This document shows positions 22,381-34,623 of a stretch of DNA of 64,000 nt, piece by piece (within the stretch, counting starts at the first letter, position 1; every line of letters starts with the position of its first letter). A program made the translations under genes and the position numbers. Origin of the DNA: Torymus aiolomorphi (Eukaryota; Arthropoda; Insecta; Hymenoptera; Torymidae); assembly GCA_036365515.1 (NCBI GenBank), contig CM070873.1:192006604-192070603 (forward strand), given 5' to 3'. A model generated the notes under the pieces. The model ran no database searches. It was not told where the DNA came from and was given only the letters and a program-made list of their open reading frames with translations.

Positions 22381-23533
22381 AATATAAATAAATAATTATG
22401 AGGATTTTAAATTAAATATTTTATAGGGGTACCCTTTATCATTATAGTTGCTTGAACAAAAATTACATAGATTTTAATAAATTAAACTAAAATTTTCTAT
22501 TAATAATTCCCAAGTGTAATATAATATATGTAACCTAATGTATAAAGGATTATCGATTCTATATGTTTACACTATGTCTATAATCAAGATATTAAGAATT
22601 TATTACAACCCATTTTTTAACTTACCTACAGTAATTTTAAGTTCTTTTGCTTTATTAAACATATAACGTGAACATTGGAAATAATGTTTTGCTTGTTCAA
22701 ATTTCCAATGATTTGGAAGTAATGTCAATAACGATATTTTTTTACCAAAATTAGTTTCTTCATTATAACACTTAATTATGTTTCCAATCATTCCGTGAAA
22801 TGACATACTATCCTCTTGTAGCTGTTTAAGATTGCATTGAGTTGGCAAATTAAGATTCAATGTTTTATTAACTGTTGTACAAAATTTCGTATTCATTGAT
22901 TCTAAAACACTGTATGTTTTATTTTCCAAGCGATAATCACTAAGTTTCTCTCGTTTAAGAGGAGGTTCATCAAATCCATCGAGCATTTTATTTAAACGTT
23001 GAAATCCTTGGCTCAATAATATATCTTCTGAACTTTCTGATGTACACACTTGGCTACTTGAAGAAACTTGACTACTTGAAGAAAGCTGCTCATTATTATT
23101 TACGTTTAAACCATCATTCCAAGTGTTTTCATCTTTTTCTGCATTTTTTGTTATTATTCATGTAATTTTGAACTCACAGTTTTTACAGTACTTATTACCT
23201 GGATCTAAATTTATATTACAAATGTTACGAAATTTATCACATTTATCAGCACTAATCATTACTACATTATTCTCAATGGATTTTGAATGATTATTAAAAC
23301 AATTGCAACACTTAATTCCTTTGTCTACTTGTATATCGAATATCATATTTATGAAGATGATGGTCGCAAATAAATTTATTTTCTACATTAATATCAAAAT
23401 TTTTAATCCTAAATGATAAATACAGCTTTAATTCATTACTAAGATTACTAATTAGATTAAGAGATTTATTTCTTGTGTAATGCTCTAAATGACATTTATC
23501 ACCCTCATGCAATTCACCAATATAGCAAATCAT

Positions 23534-24077
23534 TTTCTTTCAATTCCTGAGAAGATAACACTTACAAAACACAATTGTACAATTTATAAAACTCAACCGA
23601 ACCAATACTGATATACTTGGTAATAGTTCTGCTCAACTACCTTCACAATTCTACTTAGAAATATTCATTTCATTTTTTATTGTAACTTGTACTCATTGTT
23701 TAAGGACATTCCGTGCCGTGTGTCGTGTAACGGATGACGGGTTCACGAGTGTCTCGCACAGAAAAATGGATGTCTGTCATCTATTAACTTACGTCAATAC
23801 AAGTTAAATGAAACTATCTATGTATGTTTCATTTAACCTGAGCTTATACGTATAACGCACGTAAAACTATAGAAAACCTGCATTTAAGACCATGTCTATA
23901 GATACTTTTCTACGTAGTTTTAGCATATCTCTCACTAGTTTCGAGTTAATGTTTTTTATTTTTTTTTTTCAAATTATGGTCTGCCCATGTATATGCATGT
24001 ATATATTGGGCTGTATAGCGCTATTTATACGCGCCCTACCGGCGGTTTGAGTTCGCCAACTTCTGAAAATACTGAAA
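23534..24077. other. 5' flank of the minus-strand gene
   Basis: No coding content is supported. It contains a 12-bp stem hairpin, gttaaatgaaac (23803-23814) with gtttcatttaac (23826-23837), and a GC-richer patch at ~23708-23760 that could hold the gene's promoter. I see no clear TATA box. Confidence 0.4.
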
Positions 24078-24367
24078 TATATTTTTAACTTATTAAGGTG
24101 ATGTGATACCCTGATTTCAATATTTTTTAAATCAATATTCAAACGTTTATTTGGAAAAAGATGACTGTCAGGCGCTCCGGACACGTAAACACTATATTCA
24201 GAAATTTTTTTGAGCGATTCTATTAGTATTTTCATTAGCTATGCTGGTTTTAAAAATAGGTTAATTGCAGATTCCTACTTACCGACAGTACGGTTTTTAT
24301 TTAATTAAATAAACTCTGATCATTTTTTTGGAAAAACACGTCTGTCAGGCGCTCCGTATATGTAAAT
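24078..24367. repeat. ~190-bp repeat units (gtcaggcgctccg family)
   Basis: Two partial units carry aaacacgtctgtcaggcgct or a variant, followed by cgtaaacactatattcagaa. Related units flank element B on its other side (29653-29712) and recur at 42900-43180. Element B is inserted inside one unit, between tgtaaat and atactatactcag. Confidence 0.65.
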
Positions 24368-25466
24368 CCCACACAGCATGTATTAATTCTGAAAGGATTC
24401 TGAAAGAATGCATGAAATAATTTTATTCTTTCAGAAATCATTCAGTGAAAGGATTCTGTAATAATGCTATGTCCGGGGTATTTTCCTTTCAGAATTAATT
24501 CAATGGAATAATTCAAAAATAATTTATAATATCATTGCAAAATTTATTCAATAGAAGATTTCTGAAAGGATTCATGGATTATTACCAAAAGGTTACTAAA
24601 AGATATTTCAAAATTATTTCCTGAAATAATTCTGAAAGGAAAATACCCCGGACATAGCATCATTACAGAATCCTTTCACTGAATGATTTCTGAAAGAATC
24701 TTTCAGAATCCTTTCAGAATTAATATCACATATTATTGCAGAATCCTTTCAATGAAAGATGTCTGAAAGGATTCAGGAATTAATTTTGTGAATTAATTCG
24801 AAAATATTATGAAAATATTACTAACAAGAAATTTGGAATTTGTGAATTAATTCCTGAATCCTTTCAGACATCTTTCATTGAAAGGATTCTGTAATAATAC
24901 GTGATTTATACTGTTCGAAATTTCTTTTTAGTAATATTTCCATAATATTTTCGAATTAATTCACAAAATTAATTCCTGAATCCTTTCAGACATCTTTCAT
25001 TGGAAGGATTCTGCAATAATACGTTATTTATACTCTTTGAAATTTCTTTTTAGTAATATTTCCATAATATTTTCGAATTAATTCACAAAATTAATTCCTG
25101 AATCCTTTCAATGAAAGATGTATGAAAGGATTCAGGAATTAATTTTGTGAATTAATTCGAAAATATAATGGAAATATTACTAACAAAAAATTTCGAAGGT
25201 TATAAAATCATGTATTATTGCAGAATCCTTTCAATGAAAGATTTTTGGAAGGATTCAGGAATAAATATTGTGAATTAATTAGAAAATATTTAGTAAATAT
25301 TACTAACAATAAATTTCGAAGGGTATATATAATCCCGTATTTGAAGGTACATTTTTATAATTTAGAATATTATTTAAATAATATTCTAACTATTTTTACA
25401 TATATTTACATTGTTAATAATTTTACACTATTTTATCGCAGAAAAAAAAGCAGAAAAATTTTTTAC

Positions 25467-25537
25467 ATGATGGAGATTCGAACCCGGGTCGCTTGGGTAC
25501 TACGCAAATACGCTATCCATTACGCTATCGCTCGCTT
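25467..25537 (-). ncRNA. tRNA-like segment in element B
   Basis: Inverse complement of the tRNA-like segment in element A, with the same A-box-like and B-box-like blocks and the same imperfect stems. Confidence 0.5.
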
Positions 25538-26699
25538 GTTAGATCATTTCATTTTTTTCATTATATACTGCAATATGAGTGATACGATACATTAGAAAAT
25601 TTATTCTTAATATTACTTTATTTTTTAATATTAACTTTGATCAATTAATTCATAGTTATTTAATACTTTTAGTTTATTAAATATTGTATTAAGTCGATGT
25701 GAAATGTGTGTGTATAAAGGAGCTCTTCCTTACCGACGTTATGAGTTTTTACATTTTTTGATCTTAGATTCAACTTTTGATGAATGAAGCTCTTCACTGC
25801 ACTCCGTAATTGCATAAATAATACACCTATAAATTTTTCAGAAATTCTGTTCATTATTTTTCATAAAAAACTGGTAGAAAATTTTTCAACCCGTTTCCTG
25901 TAAAATCTATAACGAGCAATAACTTGAAAATTTACACATAGTGTATTTTTGTCATTACGAAGGGCAATAAAGAGCTCTTTTCCCGAAATTCGATAAAAAT
26001 AAAAAATGATAATTGCATATAATGCAGAGATGAATAGAATGAGCTCTACCTTACCGACGTTATTATTATTTGTAGTGTTTTCAATTTAGAATCAACTTTT
26101 AGAGTCAAAGGCTCTTTACTCTTGGCAGACGTATAAATAATATTTCTGTCGATTTTGAGGGGACTTCTAAACATTGTCATACTGAAAGAATACTATTATG
26201 AATAATAATAAAAAATATTGCTTATTTTAAGTACCTATATTATTCATCTTTAAATGTTTTTTTTCCTTTTATTTTAAGTTTTTATATTCTTACATTAACT
26301 TTTCAAATTAATATTTTTCGCAATTAGTAAATGTTACAATCTATCTTAGTTCACAAAAACGAAAAATTATATACCCCCCACACATTTTAATACGTTCTTT
26401 AATAGGATCATACGAATGTAGAAAACAATGGACGACTAAATCCGATCATTATCCAATCATTTCATTTTTTTCATTATATAGTGCAAAATGACTGACAAAA
26501 TAAATTAGAATATTTATTTCTAATATTTCTTTATTTTTTAATATTAACTTTGTTTAATTAGTATATACTTATTTAGTAAGTTTTGTTTATTAAATATTGT
26601 ATTAATTAGGACTTATTTGATTGAAACAAATTCGAATAAAAACAAAATAAATACATTATACGATGCCTCTTATATACGGACGCTGCCCTTTTCGTGTTG

Positions 26700-29460
26700 A
26701 ATACTTGCAATAATTTCTGAACTATTTTATGTTTTCTTTCAAAAAATCTTTTCAAGGTTCTTTCAGGAAGAATTCGTGTAAATATCTTTTTTGCTATTGT
26801 GTTTTAAAAAATTTTATTGTAACAATCTTTTCAAACGAATTCTAAATTATTTCTTGTATTAATTCACGTGAGTTTCCCGCAACATTTCATGAAATAATTC
26901 ATGAAATTATTTTCAATAGATATTGAACTATCTTTGTGAATGATTAATTTTTATCATTCTGAAATTATTTCTGAATTATTTCGTGATATAATTCTTGACA
27001 TGATTGCTGAATTGTTATGTTTTCTTTAAAAAAATCTATTAATTCACACGAGTTTCCCGGAAGATTTCATGAAATAATTCATGTAAGATTTTTGAATAGA
27101 TACTGAATTATTTTTGTGAATGATTAATTTGTATCTTTCTGAAATTATTTCTGAATTATTGCATGAAAGAATACTTGCAATAATTTCGAAATTATTTTAT
27201 GTATTCTTTCAAAAAATCTTTTCAAAGTCCTTTGAGAATTAATTCGTGTAATTATTTTTTTTGCTATTTTGTTTTAAAAAATTTTATTCTAGAAATCTTT
27301 TCAAAGTCCTTTCAGAATTAATTCGTGTAATTATTTTTTTTTGCTATTTTGTTTTAAAAAATTTTATTCAAAAAATTTTTTTCAAAACAATTCAAAATTA
27401 TTTCTTGTATTAATTCACACGGGTTTCCCAGAAGATTTCATCAAATAATTCATGTAAGATTTTTTAATAGATATTGAATTATTTTTGTGAATGATTAATT
27501 TGTATCTTTCTGAAATTATTTCTGAATTATTGCATGAAAGAATACTTGCAATAATTTCGAAATTATTTTATGTATTCTTTCAAAAAATCTTTTCAAAGTC
27601 CTTTCAGTATTAATTCGTGTAATTATTTTTTTTTGCTATTTTGTTTTAAAAAATTTTATTCTAAAAATCTTTTTCAAAACAATTCAAAATTATTTCTTGT
27701 ATTAATTCACACGATTTTCCCAGAAGATTTCATGAAATAATTCATGTAAGATTTTTGAATAGATATTGAATTATTTTTGTGAATGATTAATTTGTATCTT
27801 TGTGAAATTATTTCTGAATTATTGCATGAAAGAATACTTGCAGTAATTTCGAAATTATTTTATGTATTCTTTCAAAAAATCTTTTCAAAGTCCTTTCAGA
27901 ATTAATTCGTGTAATTATTTTTTTTGCTATTTTGTTTTAAAAAATTTTATTTTAAAAATCTTTTTCAAAAGAATTCAAAATTATTTCTTGTATTAATTCA
28001 GACGAGTTTCCCAGAAGATTTCATGAAATAATTCATGTAAGATTTTTGAATAGATACTGAATTATTTTTGTGAATGATTAATTTGTATCTTTCTGAAATT
28101 ATTTCTGAATTATTGCATGAAAGAATACTTGCAATAATTTCGAAATTATTTTATGTATTCTTTCAAAAAATCTTTTCAAAGTCCTTTCAGAATTAATTCG
28201 TGTAATTATTTTTTTTGCTATTTTGTTTTAAAAAATTTTATTCTAAAAATCTTTTCAAAGTCCTTTCAGAATTAATTCGTGTAATTATTTTTTTTTGCTA
28301 TTTTGTTTTAAAAAATTTTATTCTAAAAATCTTTTTCAAAACAATTCAAAATTATTTCTTGTATTAATTCACACGAGTTTCCCAGAAGATTTCATCAAAT
28401 AATTCATGTAAGATTTTTGAATAGATACTGAATTATTTTTGTGAATGATTAATTTGTATCTTTCTAAAATTATTTCTGAATTATTGCATGAAAGAATACT
28501 TGCAATAATTTCGAAATTATTTTATGTATTCTTTCAAAAAATCTTTTCGAAGTCCTTTCAGAATTAATTCGTGTAATTATTTTTTTTGCTATTTTGTTTT
28601 AAAAAATTTTATTCTAAAAATCTTTTTCAAAAGAATTCAAAATTATTTCTTGTATTAATTCACACGAGTTTCCCAGAAGATTTCATGAAATAATTCATGT
28701 AAGATTTTTGAATAGATATTGAATTATTTTTGTGAATGATTAATTTGTATCTTTCTGAAATTATTTCTGAATTATTGCATGAAAGAATACTTGCAATAAT
28801 TTCGAAATTATTTTATGTATTCTTTCAAAAAATCTTTTCAAAGTCCTTTCAGTATTAATTCGTGTAATTATTTTTTTTGCTATTTTGTTTTAAAAAATTT
28901 TATTTTCAAAATCTTTTTCAAAACAATTCAAAATTATTTCTTGTATTAATTCACACGAGTTTCCCAGAAGATTTCATCAAATAATTCATGTAAGATTTTT
29001 GAATAGATACTGAATTATTTTTGTGAATGATTAATTTGTATCTTTCTAAAATTATTTCTGAATTATTGCATGAAAGAATACTTGCAATAATTTCGAAATT
29101 ATTTTATGTATTCTTTCAAAATATCTTTTCAAAGTCCTTTCAGAATTAATTCGTGTAATTATTTTTTTTGCTATTTTGTTTTAAAAAATTTTATTCTAAA
29201 AATCTTTTTCAAAAGAATTCAAAATTATTTCTTGTATTAATTCACACGAGTTTCCCAGAAGATTTCATGAAATAATTCATGTAAGATTTTTGAATAGATA
29301 TTGAATTATTTTTGTGAATGATTAATTTGTATCTTTCTGAAATAATTTCTGAATTATTGCATGAAAGAATACTTGCAATAATTTCGAAATTATTTTATGT
29401 ATTCTTTCAAAAAATCTTTTCAAAGTCCTTTCAGAATTAATTCGTGTAATTATTTTTTGG
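26700..29460 (-). repeat. ~291-bp satellite array inside element B
   Basis: Same unit as in element A, read on the minus strand. Short ~80-bp units also occur here (about 27240-27340 and 28190-28290). The 154-bp hAT-type MITE of element A is absent, so it entered A after A and B separated, or was lost here. Confidence 0.9.
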
Positions 29461-29862
29461 TAACACTTTTTTTATTTTTTTGGAAGATTTTTGAAAGTAT
29501 TTTGTAAGGATTCCATATATTATTTTAAAAATTAATTTAAAATTAATTTTTTTTTCCTTTTAAAATTCTTTCTAAATCATTTCAATGTATTAATTCATGA
29601 ATTATTTCATGTAATTATTTCAGTTTTCTTTCATGCTGTATGTGATACTATACTCAGAATTTTTTGTGGACGATTCTATTAGCATTTTCATGAGATGTAC
29701 TCTTTTTAAAAGTTAATGATGTTAATTCATTACTTCAATTGGGGCAACGATTATTAGAAGAGGAGAGATGTTTAACCTATCAATGGAATATGGATGAACA
29801 AAAAATAACAACTTCCATTATTTCTGCAGCCTGTTCAAAAGATGGAGCAGATGCGTATTCTA

Positions 29863-30579
29863 CACGGAGAGAAATTTTGTAGTGAAAATTACAAATATTC
29901 GAGACAAAATTACCAGTTTCTATGGTAATGGATGGACAGACTGACAATTTCAAACTTTTTACCAAAGTGCCTTGGTAAAATTTTTTTAGTTAATTTAAAT
30001 TAAATAAATTAACTTTTTTTATCCATATTGATGGATATATAGTATTTTAATATAGAAATAGAAACAGAAACAAGGATGAAAAAACATTAAACTGAAAAAA
30101 AATTTTTACGGAAGCGGGATTCGATCCGACGATCTTTGGGTTGAGAGTCCGACGTTCTACCGACTGCGCCATGTAAGCTGTTACCAACAGTCATTTGAAT
30201 CGCTGTTATTACGTACTGAAAATATGTGTATTGTTTTCATTTTAACGTCGCGCACGCCTCTAGTATCAATCTTCTGAAACACAATAATGCGCAGTGCGCA
30301 TGCGCGAGTACACAAATACCAGGTTATTTGGTAAAATTTATCAGTTTTCTTAGTAAAAATTCTTAGGTTACCTTGTAAAAATGACTAGACCTCAATTTTT
30401 ACCAGTGTGTCTGGTAATTTTTATTCAGATAATTTGGTATTTTTTTAAGTGGTTATGGTAGTTTTTCCTGGGAAACTTATAAATTGTATTAGAAACCTGG
30501 GAATATCACGGCTTTTGACAGTCTATCCATGCGCTACCAAGGCACCTTGGTAATTTTTACTCTAAAATTTCTCTCCGTG
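29863..30579. mobile_element. 717-bp MITE with CACGG ends and TA target duplication
   Basis: The ends CACGGAGAGAAATTTT (left) and its complement (right) are inverted repeats, bordered by TA at 29861-29862 and 30580-30581. Subterminal DNA has many ttaccaa/ttggtaa motifs. The ends resemble those of the CMC element at 43810 (CACTGAG, also TA-flanked), so it is likely a non-autonomous relative. It contains a tRNA-like segment. Confidence 0.8.
30107..30176 (-). ncRNA. tRNA-like segment inside the CACGG MITE
   Basis: On the minus strand it has an A-box-like tggcgcagtcggtagaacg and a B-box-like ggatcgaatccc. Read as a tRNA the loop would give anticodon CTC, but the anticodon and D stems contain mismatches. 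A tRNA pseudogene or SINE head carried by the MITE is more likely than a working gene. Confidence 0.5.
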
Positions 30580-30936
30580 TATAGTTTTTTATAATATAAA
30601 TTTCGTAGAAAAATTCAAAACTACCAAGCTTAATATTGATCGAACCTTCAATTCAAGGCCCCGAGGACTGCAGCTAGGGCGGTCTTCGCAATTTTTGAGT
30701 ATTTTGGCTGACCATGATGGCAAAGTAAGTATAAAAAACTGCTCCTAACTGCACTAATTAGGTTGTATTTTCAGAGATATATTCAATTCAATAGTTATTA
30801 CTGTCTCAATTTGCACAGTTATAAACAGTTATTTACAGTTTTTTACAGAAACGATTTCCGCCAACTTTTATAAAGTTAAATTTTTATTAGCCAGTCAATA
30901 ATAAATCATTAAATGGGGCTAACGCATGATAATGAT

Positions 30937-31150
30937 TTTTTCCACACTCCGTGCTCAAAGTGCCCATTTTACGCACGCAAGCGTGCGCAAACTCGGACTT
31001 TCCGTCCGTCGTTTTGAAAAATATTGTTCGATACACGTGCGAGAGGTGGTTTTCGACTCGTGTGATTGTCACCCTCGATTTGCTCGGGCGACAAACTCAC
31101 ACTCGGACGAGAATCATCTCTCTCGAACTAGTATGGAAAAGTACTATATC
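30937..31150. repeat. Dispersed repeat, ~200 bp (ttcgatacacg family), copy 1
   Basis: Contains cacactccgtgc, aatattgttcgatacacgtg, ttttcgactcgtgtgattgt and a terminal aactagtatgg segment. Similar sequences occur at about 32940-33100, 41252-41466 and 42708-42860. Small frames here are not genes. It lies in the intron after MULE exon 1. Confidence 0.6.
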
Positions 31151-31413
31151 ATATAACAAATTTATATATTTATCTGTGCGTTAATGAATTATGCTCATTT
31201 TTCAGGCGATTCCTATTGTATTCATTTTAATGAATAACAAATTGACAAAATCTTATGATTACCTATTTGAACACCTGAAGGAAAAGTTTCCACTGTTAAA
31301 TCCAGTTAGTATAACAACCGATTTCGAAACCGCTTTAAGGAATTCGCTTTCTAAACAATTCACGCAAGCGGAGTTGATTGGATGTTATTTCCACTACGCT
31401 CAGGTAATTGTAA

Positions 31414-31620
31414 TATAGTATATTGTGTACCTAGGGCGTAAAGTGGGCTTTTTTTAGACCGAGTGTTGAGTTTGCAGTACAAGCCGAAGGTAAGCTAGCA
31501 CGAGCCGAAGGCGAGTGCGTTTGCGAACCGAAGACGAGTTCTTCTAACAAATGAGGTCAAAAGGCCCACTAGCCCTATAGGTGCATACCATATTTTTGTG
31601 ACACATGTATAGATTTTCGG
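31414..31620. repeat. Dispersed repeat (tagtatattgtgtacc family), copy 1
   Basis: It starts atagtatattgtgtacc, has aaagtgggcttttttt, short gagccgaaggcgag repeats and gcccactagccct, and ends near accatatttttgtgaca. A close copy is at 34249-34440. Both lie in introns of the MULE-type gene. Confidence 0.65.
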
Positions 31621-31799
31621 AGTTCTTGAGCCTAAAATGCGAGCTTAATTAATTTATGTAAAGTTACATTGAAAAATGAAATAATATTATTAAATTATAT
31701 GTAATACTTTGTTTTATAATTTGAATATATTTTATAAATTAATTATTGGTTTAAAATGTCTACATTTCATTTTCAATTAGTTTTGTAACTTGATACTAA

Positions 31800-32505
31800 C
31801 AAGGAGAGTGCACACCCTCCGGGAAACGGATTTTTGCGGGCATTGGAGAGTCGATTTCTGGTACCTAAAAATGAAGCCCAGTGGGCCTAATTCGATCTCA
31901 TAGGCCCTTTTTCTTGAGATATGGGCAATTTAATCTCAAATATCCCCTATTTCGTTAAAAAATTATATCTCTTCTATTGAGTGTCACATTGCAAATATTT
32001 ATGATACAAAAACGAGCAAAGAAGATTATAAAAGTAGACAGTAAAAGCTAAAATTTAAGCCCTAATTCATTAAGAAATATTGATTTTTCAGGAAGTTACA
32101 AGCAATCAAAGATAGGGTAAGAAAATGGGTAAAAATACGATCCATTTAATGGGTTAAAATGAAAACAAATTTTTACCCATTTTCTTACTCTATCTTTGAT
32201 TGCTTGTAACTTCCTGAAAAATCAATATTTCTTAATGAATTAGGGCTTAAATTTTAGCTTTTACTGTCTACTTTTATAATCTTCTTTGCTCGTTTTTGTA
32301 TCATAAATATTTGCAATGTGACACTCAATAGAAGAGATATAATTTTTTAACGAAATAGGGGATATTTGAGATTAAATTGCCCATATCTCAAGAAAAAGGG
32401 CCTATGAGATCGAATTAGGCCCACTGGGCTTCATTTTTAGGTACCAGAAATCGACTCTCCAATACCCGCGAAAATCCGTTTCCCGGAGGGTGTGCACTCT
32501 CCTTG
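31800..32505. mobile_element. 706-bp near-perfect foldback with TAA duplication
   Basis: The two ~340-bp arms start CAAGGAGAGTGCACACCCTC and are almost exact inverse copies meeting at ~32150. TAA flanks both sides (31797-31799, 32506-32508). A 3-bp TWA target is typical of the PIF/Harbinger superfamily, but the ends do not otherwise identify it. It lies in MULE intron 2. Confidence 0.85.
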
Positions 32506-32659
32506 TAAGATTAAATAATAACAAAAATGAATTCAATTTTCTTTTCTTTCTTAAAATTATTTGGATTTATCTTTGAATAAAAAAAGCCATGCAAATATGC
32601 ATACACAAATTTATGCGGGATCACGTTTAATTTTTATGATTTTACACAGTTTTACAGCA

Positions 32660-32701
32660 GCGGGCGCAAAAGTATTTATCTAAAGATGCTTTTGCGCCCG
32701 C
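32660..32701. repeat. Hairpin gcgggcgcaaaag / cttttgcgcccgc
   Basis: A 13-bp perfect stem with a 16-nt AT-rich loop. Related gcgggcaaaaaa hairpins occur at about 34485-34560. Confidence 0.5.
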
Positions 32702-32939
32702 CGGGCAAACAATCATTTTTTTTCCGTCGATCAAAAAAAAGTCACTTTAAGACATCTTTTTAGGCCGAAAAACAGCCAAAATCGTGCACGTATTACAAAA
32801 AATAATTTATTCATTTCACTAGATCGTGTTATAAAAAAAAAAATAGTGTTAATAAAAAAATTAATCGTGTTAACAAAAAATGCGAATATCGCCATATTTA
32901 TTCGCGATTTCGGTGGTTAAGCACTTCAAAAAGATTTGT

Positions 32940-33100
32940 ACAATATTTACAGCCTGTCTTACAAGATTTGTATAAAACAAGCCGTAAAGTACGTACTTTA
33001 CGGACACGTATGACAAAAAATATTGTTCGATACACGTGCAAGAGATGATTCTCGACCCGTGTAATTGTCACCGTACCAGTATCGAAACGTACTATACATT
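32940..33100. repeat. Dispersed repeat (ttcgatacacg family), copy 2
   Basis: Contains acaaaaaatattgttcgata, cacgtgcaagagatgattct, cgacccgtgtaattgtcacc and gtatcgaaacgtactata, matching 31012-31150. It ends shortly before MULE exon 3. Confidence 0.55.
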
Positions 33101-34248
33101 AATTAAATTATATTCATGTTATCTTATTTAATTCTTCCTTTATATTGTTTTAGGCGATATATAAAAATGGTAAAAGAAAGAAGGTGTTAACAAAGAAAAT
33201 GTCGAAAAGAGATAATCCCGCTAAACATAAATTAATTAAAAAGATAATAGCGTTAGCACTTCTTCCAACTAACAAAGTAAAAGAGGCTTTCGAAGAAATT
33301 AAAGAGGAATGTTTAATAAAATTTCCCGGCGACAAGAATGTTGATAATTTTTTAATATATGTGGAAGAGCAATGGATCAAGGACATAAGCGCATTCAATG
33401 TATATAGAAAAAGTGATCGCACAAATAACCCGATTGAAAGTTACCACCGGCATATAAATTATCTGATGCGCAAGAAACCAGTAACAAAAAAGTTTTTATG
33501 TAATTGATGTTAACTTTAAATACAGAAATAACACCCAACTATGAATGTAATTTGAGACACTCGACGTATTGCTTGAAGTGTGTGGCAATACACTGAGCGA
33601 AAAGTTTATTGTAGAAATAACTATTTCTTATAGTAAATTGAAAATCTGGTTATAGTAACGCGTTTTTTAAAGGCTCTACTACAATAATTGAAATAATAAT
33701 TCTATCTGAGATAATAACAAGGAGATGATCAGGGGTGCCGGTCTTGGATTTGGCTAAAACTGTAGGAGGTTCTTATTTTTTACAAATAATGAGACACGTG
33801 TCTGGGGGTTTTTGTGAATGGGCCTTTTTTCCGAGACTCAAGCTATTTTATGTCTAAAATGAACAATTTTCGATTAAAATGAGGTTTCTTTCTTTAGTAA
33901 TAGCTTTTTGAATATTTCGGTCATATAAATGGGCTAAAAAGTTTATAAAAGAAGGCAAAAAAAGCTTTAATTTAAGCTGTATTTCATGAAAAAATGTCGA
34001 TTTTGAAAAAGTTATAGGCTATTAAAAATAGACAAAGAAAATCACTAAAAATTTCTCATTTTTCTCAAGCACTTAACGGGTGGCATTTTAAGCTATCTTC
34101 TTACTTTATTTTAAATGCCTATAACTTTTTTTAAAAATCAACATTTTTTAATGAAACACAGCTTAAATTAAAGCTTTTTTTGCCTTCTTTTGTAAACTTT
34201 TTAGCTCATTTATATGACCGAAATATTCAAAAAGCTATTACTAAAGAA

Positions 34249-34440
34249 AGAATAGTATATTGTGTACCAAGGACGCAAAGTGGGCTTTTTTAGACCGAGT
34301 GTGGAGTTTGCAAAACGAGACGAAGGCGAGCAAGCACGAGCCGAAGGCGAGTGCGTTTTGCGAGCCGAAGACGAGTACTGCAACCACACGAGGTCAAAAA
34401 GCCCACTTAGCCCTTGGTGCACACCATATTTTTTGTAACA
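34249..34440. repeat. Dispersed repeat (tagtatattgtgtacc family), copy 2
   Basis: Close to 31414-31620 with the same start, gagccgaaggcgag repeats and gcccacttagccctt. It is part of the insertion that splits the foldback at 33718-34795. Confidence 0.65.
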
Positions 34441-34623
34441 CAAGTATTGTTTTTCGCGTTTTGTTTTTAAACGAAGCTTATGGGCAGCGGGCAAAAAAGA
34501 ACTTTTTTTGCCCGCTGCTGACCGTAGCGGGCAAAAAAAATTTTTTTTACCCGCCGGTCTATAAACGATCACTTTCAGCTCGCATAATAGGTCAAAAAAA
34601 CGCGAAAAACGTGCTTGTGTGAC
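34437..34623. mobile_element. Small MITE-like inverted repeat with inner gcgggc hairpin
   Basis: The ends aacacaagtattgtttttcg and the complement of tcacacaagcacgtttttcg form imperfect inverted repeats with cgcgtttt inside. The centre holds agcgggcaaaaaag/ctttttttgcccgct. Overlapping frames on both strands here are palindrome artefacts. Confidence 0.5.

Larger units (their letters stand above)
18907..23533 (-). pseudogene. Four-exon transposase-like gene of an unnamed animal family (SDG..QYKN / SHGK.PCDG type)
   Basis: The minus-strand exons are 23533-22626, 20864-19841, 19414-19193 and 19090-18907. Every junction has GT..AG and compatible phase (1, 2, 2). Exon 1 is Cys/His-rich (CDHH, CCNC, CKNC pairs), as in a zinc-binding N terminus. 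Exon 2 has GTHTICVCPIHQNVKL and ends SDGAPTQYKNK. Exon 3 has STSHGKSPCDGCG followed by VKRTVRRASLQR. Exon 4 ends the protein (RTIQNTRKYHCFIPI). I know these motifs from repetitive uncharacterised animal proteins and infer a transposon origin; the Asp in SDG and the CDG may be catalytic. Lesions: an in-frame TGA at 23158-23160 and a 1-nt frameshift near 23340, both in exon 1. The ~1.76-kb first intron carries a ribozyme foldback. No element ends were recognised. Confidence 0.75.
24368..29644 (-). mobile_element. Element B: array-bearing element, inverted relative to A
   Basis: It begins CCCACACAGCATGTATTAAT and ends with the complement of CATACAGCATGAAAGAAA; the last two outer bases (TG instead of GG) differ from the other copies. 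The order mirrors A: palindromic terminal repeats (to ~25250), tRNA-like segment, single-copy region, ~291-bp array (~26700-29460), terminal region. The array has about nine or ten units, fewer than in A. The uninterrupted target can be deduced from related repeat units (tgtaaatactatactcag). Confidence 0.8.

Noticed and set aside
25467..25537. Functional tRNA genes
   Set aside because: A and B boxes are present but anticodon and T stems have multiple mismatches, and copies sit inside mobile elements.
30926..31184. Three overlapping 60-77-codon frames
   Set aside because: They fall in a dispersed repeat within the MULE intron and share no family motif.
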